NCBI RefSeq assembly: GCF_001039355.2
Contig: NW_019775735.1
Location: forward strand, 610,065-674,064
Length of the DNA: 64,000 nt
Source of the DNA: Lingula anatina
Lineage: Eukaryota; Brachiopoda; Lingulata; Lingulida; Lingulidae
Direction of reading: 5' to 3'
Shown here: piece after piece, positions 63,271 to 64,000 of the stretch
Numbering within the stretch: the stretch's first letter is position 1
Layout of the letters: every line of letters starts with the position of its first letter
Notes under the pieces: model-generated
The model's input: only the letters and a program-made list of their open reading frames with translations
Databases searched by the model: none
What the model was told of the DNA's origin: nothing
Program-made: the position numbers and the translations under genes

Positions 63271-63487
63271 CCCCTTTACACTGGACGGTGTCCTTTCTGC
63301 GTCCCATGGTTCAGCCCTGTTTGAGAGGGGAAAACAATAGTACTTTACGTGTCGACAGCTGGCCGATCATTTGAGAATTTATTCTGCAACCAAAGTGATG
63401 CTTGTGCCTCTTTTCTACGACCACAGCGATGCCAGTTTCATGGTTGTACAAAGGACACAGAGAGGACGACGTCCAGTGTAAAGGGGG
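63271..63487. mobile_element. about 217-bp MITE with CCCCTTTACACTGGACG termini
   Basis: The left end CCCCTTTACACTGGACG continues as (g/t)(t/c)GTCCT(t/c)TCTG. The right end is its inverse (GTCCAGTGTAAAGGGGG). The arms are about 33 bp. The ORF crossing it has no features. Confidence 0.8.
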
Positions 63488-63667
63488 TTTTACCGAGCGT
63501 CGACGAATAAATCGTTTAACTGGTCATTATGTGGACTTGGGTTTTCTTTGCGCGACCTTACGTAAATCTGACACGAACCGTGGAATCTTTGGATTGCGTT
63601 ATCCACTAAGTTAGTCTTAAACGTAATGTCCTATTTCGAGCCCACGCTTGAATTAAGCGTACAAGGG

Positions 63668-64000
63668 CCATTCCGTGGTATTTGGTCCGCAGACCTCAAA
63701 ATTTGAAAAAGGAATCCTACTTATAAAACTTATAATTTCTGAAACCAGACACCATAAGACACCAGAATCCAAAAGAAATTTTAGGTTTTGATGATTAATT
63801 ATGATTTTATTGACACTTTTATCTGGAAAACTTATAAAATAGTGTCACGGAAGGACATTTTTATTTTTGATATATTTTTCATAATAGAGATCATTTTAAA
63901 CAATAAAGGCTAAATACATTAAATATAACCCATTTCTTACATTTAGTTAAGTGCATTAGATTAAAAAATATTTGATTATAAAATAATGGATTCATTAATA
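63668..64000. mobile_element. start of a second GGGCCATTCCGTGG element, cut by the window end
   Basis: Begins GGGCCATTCCGTGGTATTTG then GTCCGCAGAC, the same terminus as the element at 58066-58310. The other end is outside the window or not recognisable. Confidence 0.5.

Overview
This is eukaryotic, AT-rich genomic DNA of an invertebrate animal. It has spliced genes, introns of 0.3 to 2 kb, GT/AG junctions, AATAAA signals, microsatellites and many small inverted-repeat transposons. The posterior-Hox homeodomain exon, the HEN/NHLH bHLH gene and the TMEM26-like gene fit a bilaterian. I lean to an invertebrate deuterostome (hemichordate or echinoderm) from the Hox11-13 look of the homeodomain, but sequence reading alone does not settle the phylum. 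I saw no CRISPR array, operon, rRNA or tRNA.

Layout. (1) 1-12 kb, developmental genes: the last exon of a posterior Hox gene (+, 7081-7334) points towards a HEN/NHLH bHLH gene (-, 11306-11656). The Hox first exon is not recognisable in the 7 kb upstream. (2) 12-31.7 kb: no convincing gene, only microsatellites and several MITEs, plus a 333-N assembly gap that lies inside a G-rich MITE. (3) 31.7-32.4 kb: a fold-back element with perfect 76-bp arms that carries a RecQ-like helicase fragment with a Walker A motif. (4) 34-46 kb: an intact three-exon TMEM26-like membrane-protein gene (34339-37604), a 120-bp minisatellite, two copies of a 1-kb unit, and then a second, broken copy of the TMEM26-like locus (41606-44144) that runs straight into a Ty3/gypsy pol fragment. 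Single N characters at 39850, 41605 and 44798 sit exactly on the edges of these repeats, so the apparent duplications may be assembly seams or haplotypes. (5) 44.8-53.4 kb: two paralogous copies of a 1.5-kb non-coding repeat, one holding nested insertions, then a dead Tc1/mariner transposase. (6) 54.9-60.6 kb, minus strand: a four-exon gene whose exon phases all agree. It predicts an 848-residue protein with an N-terminal CARD, an unrecognised middle region and a C-terminal trypsin-like protease domain with a complete His/Asp/Ser triad. Its introns contain a Harbinger relic and other MITEs. (7) 60.6-64 kb: repeats only.

The most interesting item is the CARD plus trypsin-like protease gene. 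A death-fold adaptor domain fused to an intracellular chymotrypsin-fold protease suggests an innate-immune or cell-death effector, similar in logic to CARD-protease modules described in bacterial gasdermin defence. That function is inference. The Hox and NHLH genes encode transcription factors and the TMEM26-like gene a multipass membrane protein; nothing in the sequence links these genes into one pathway.
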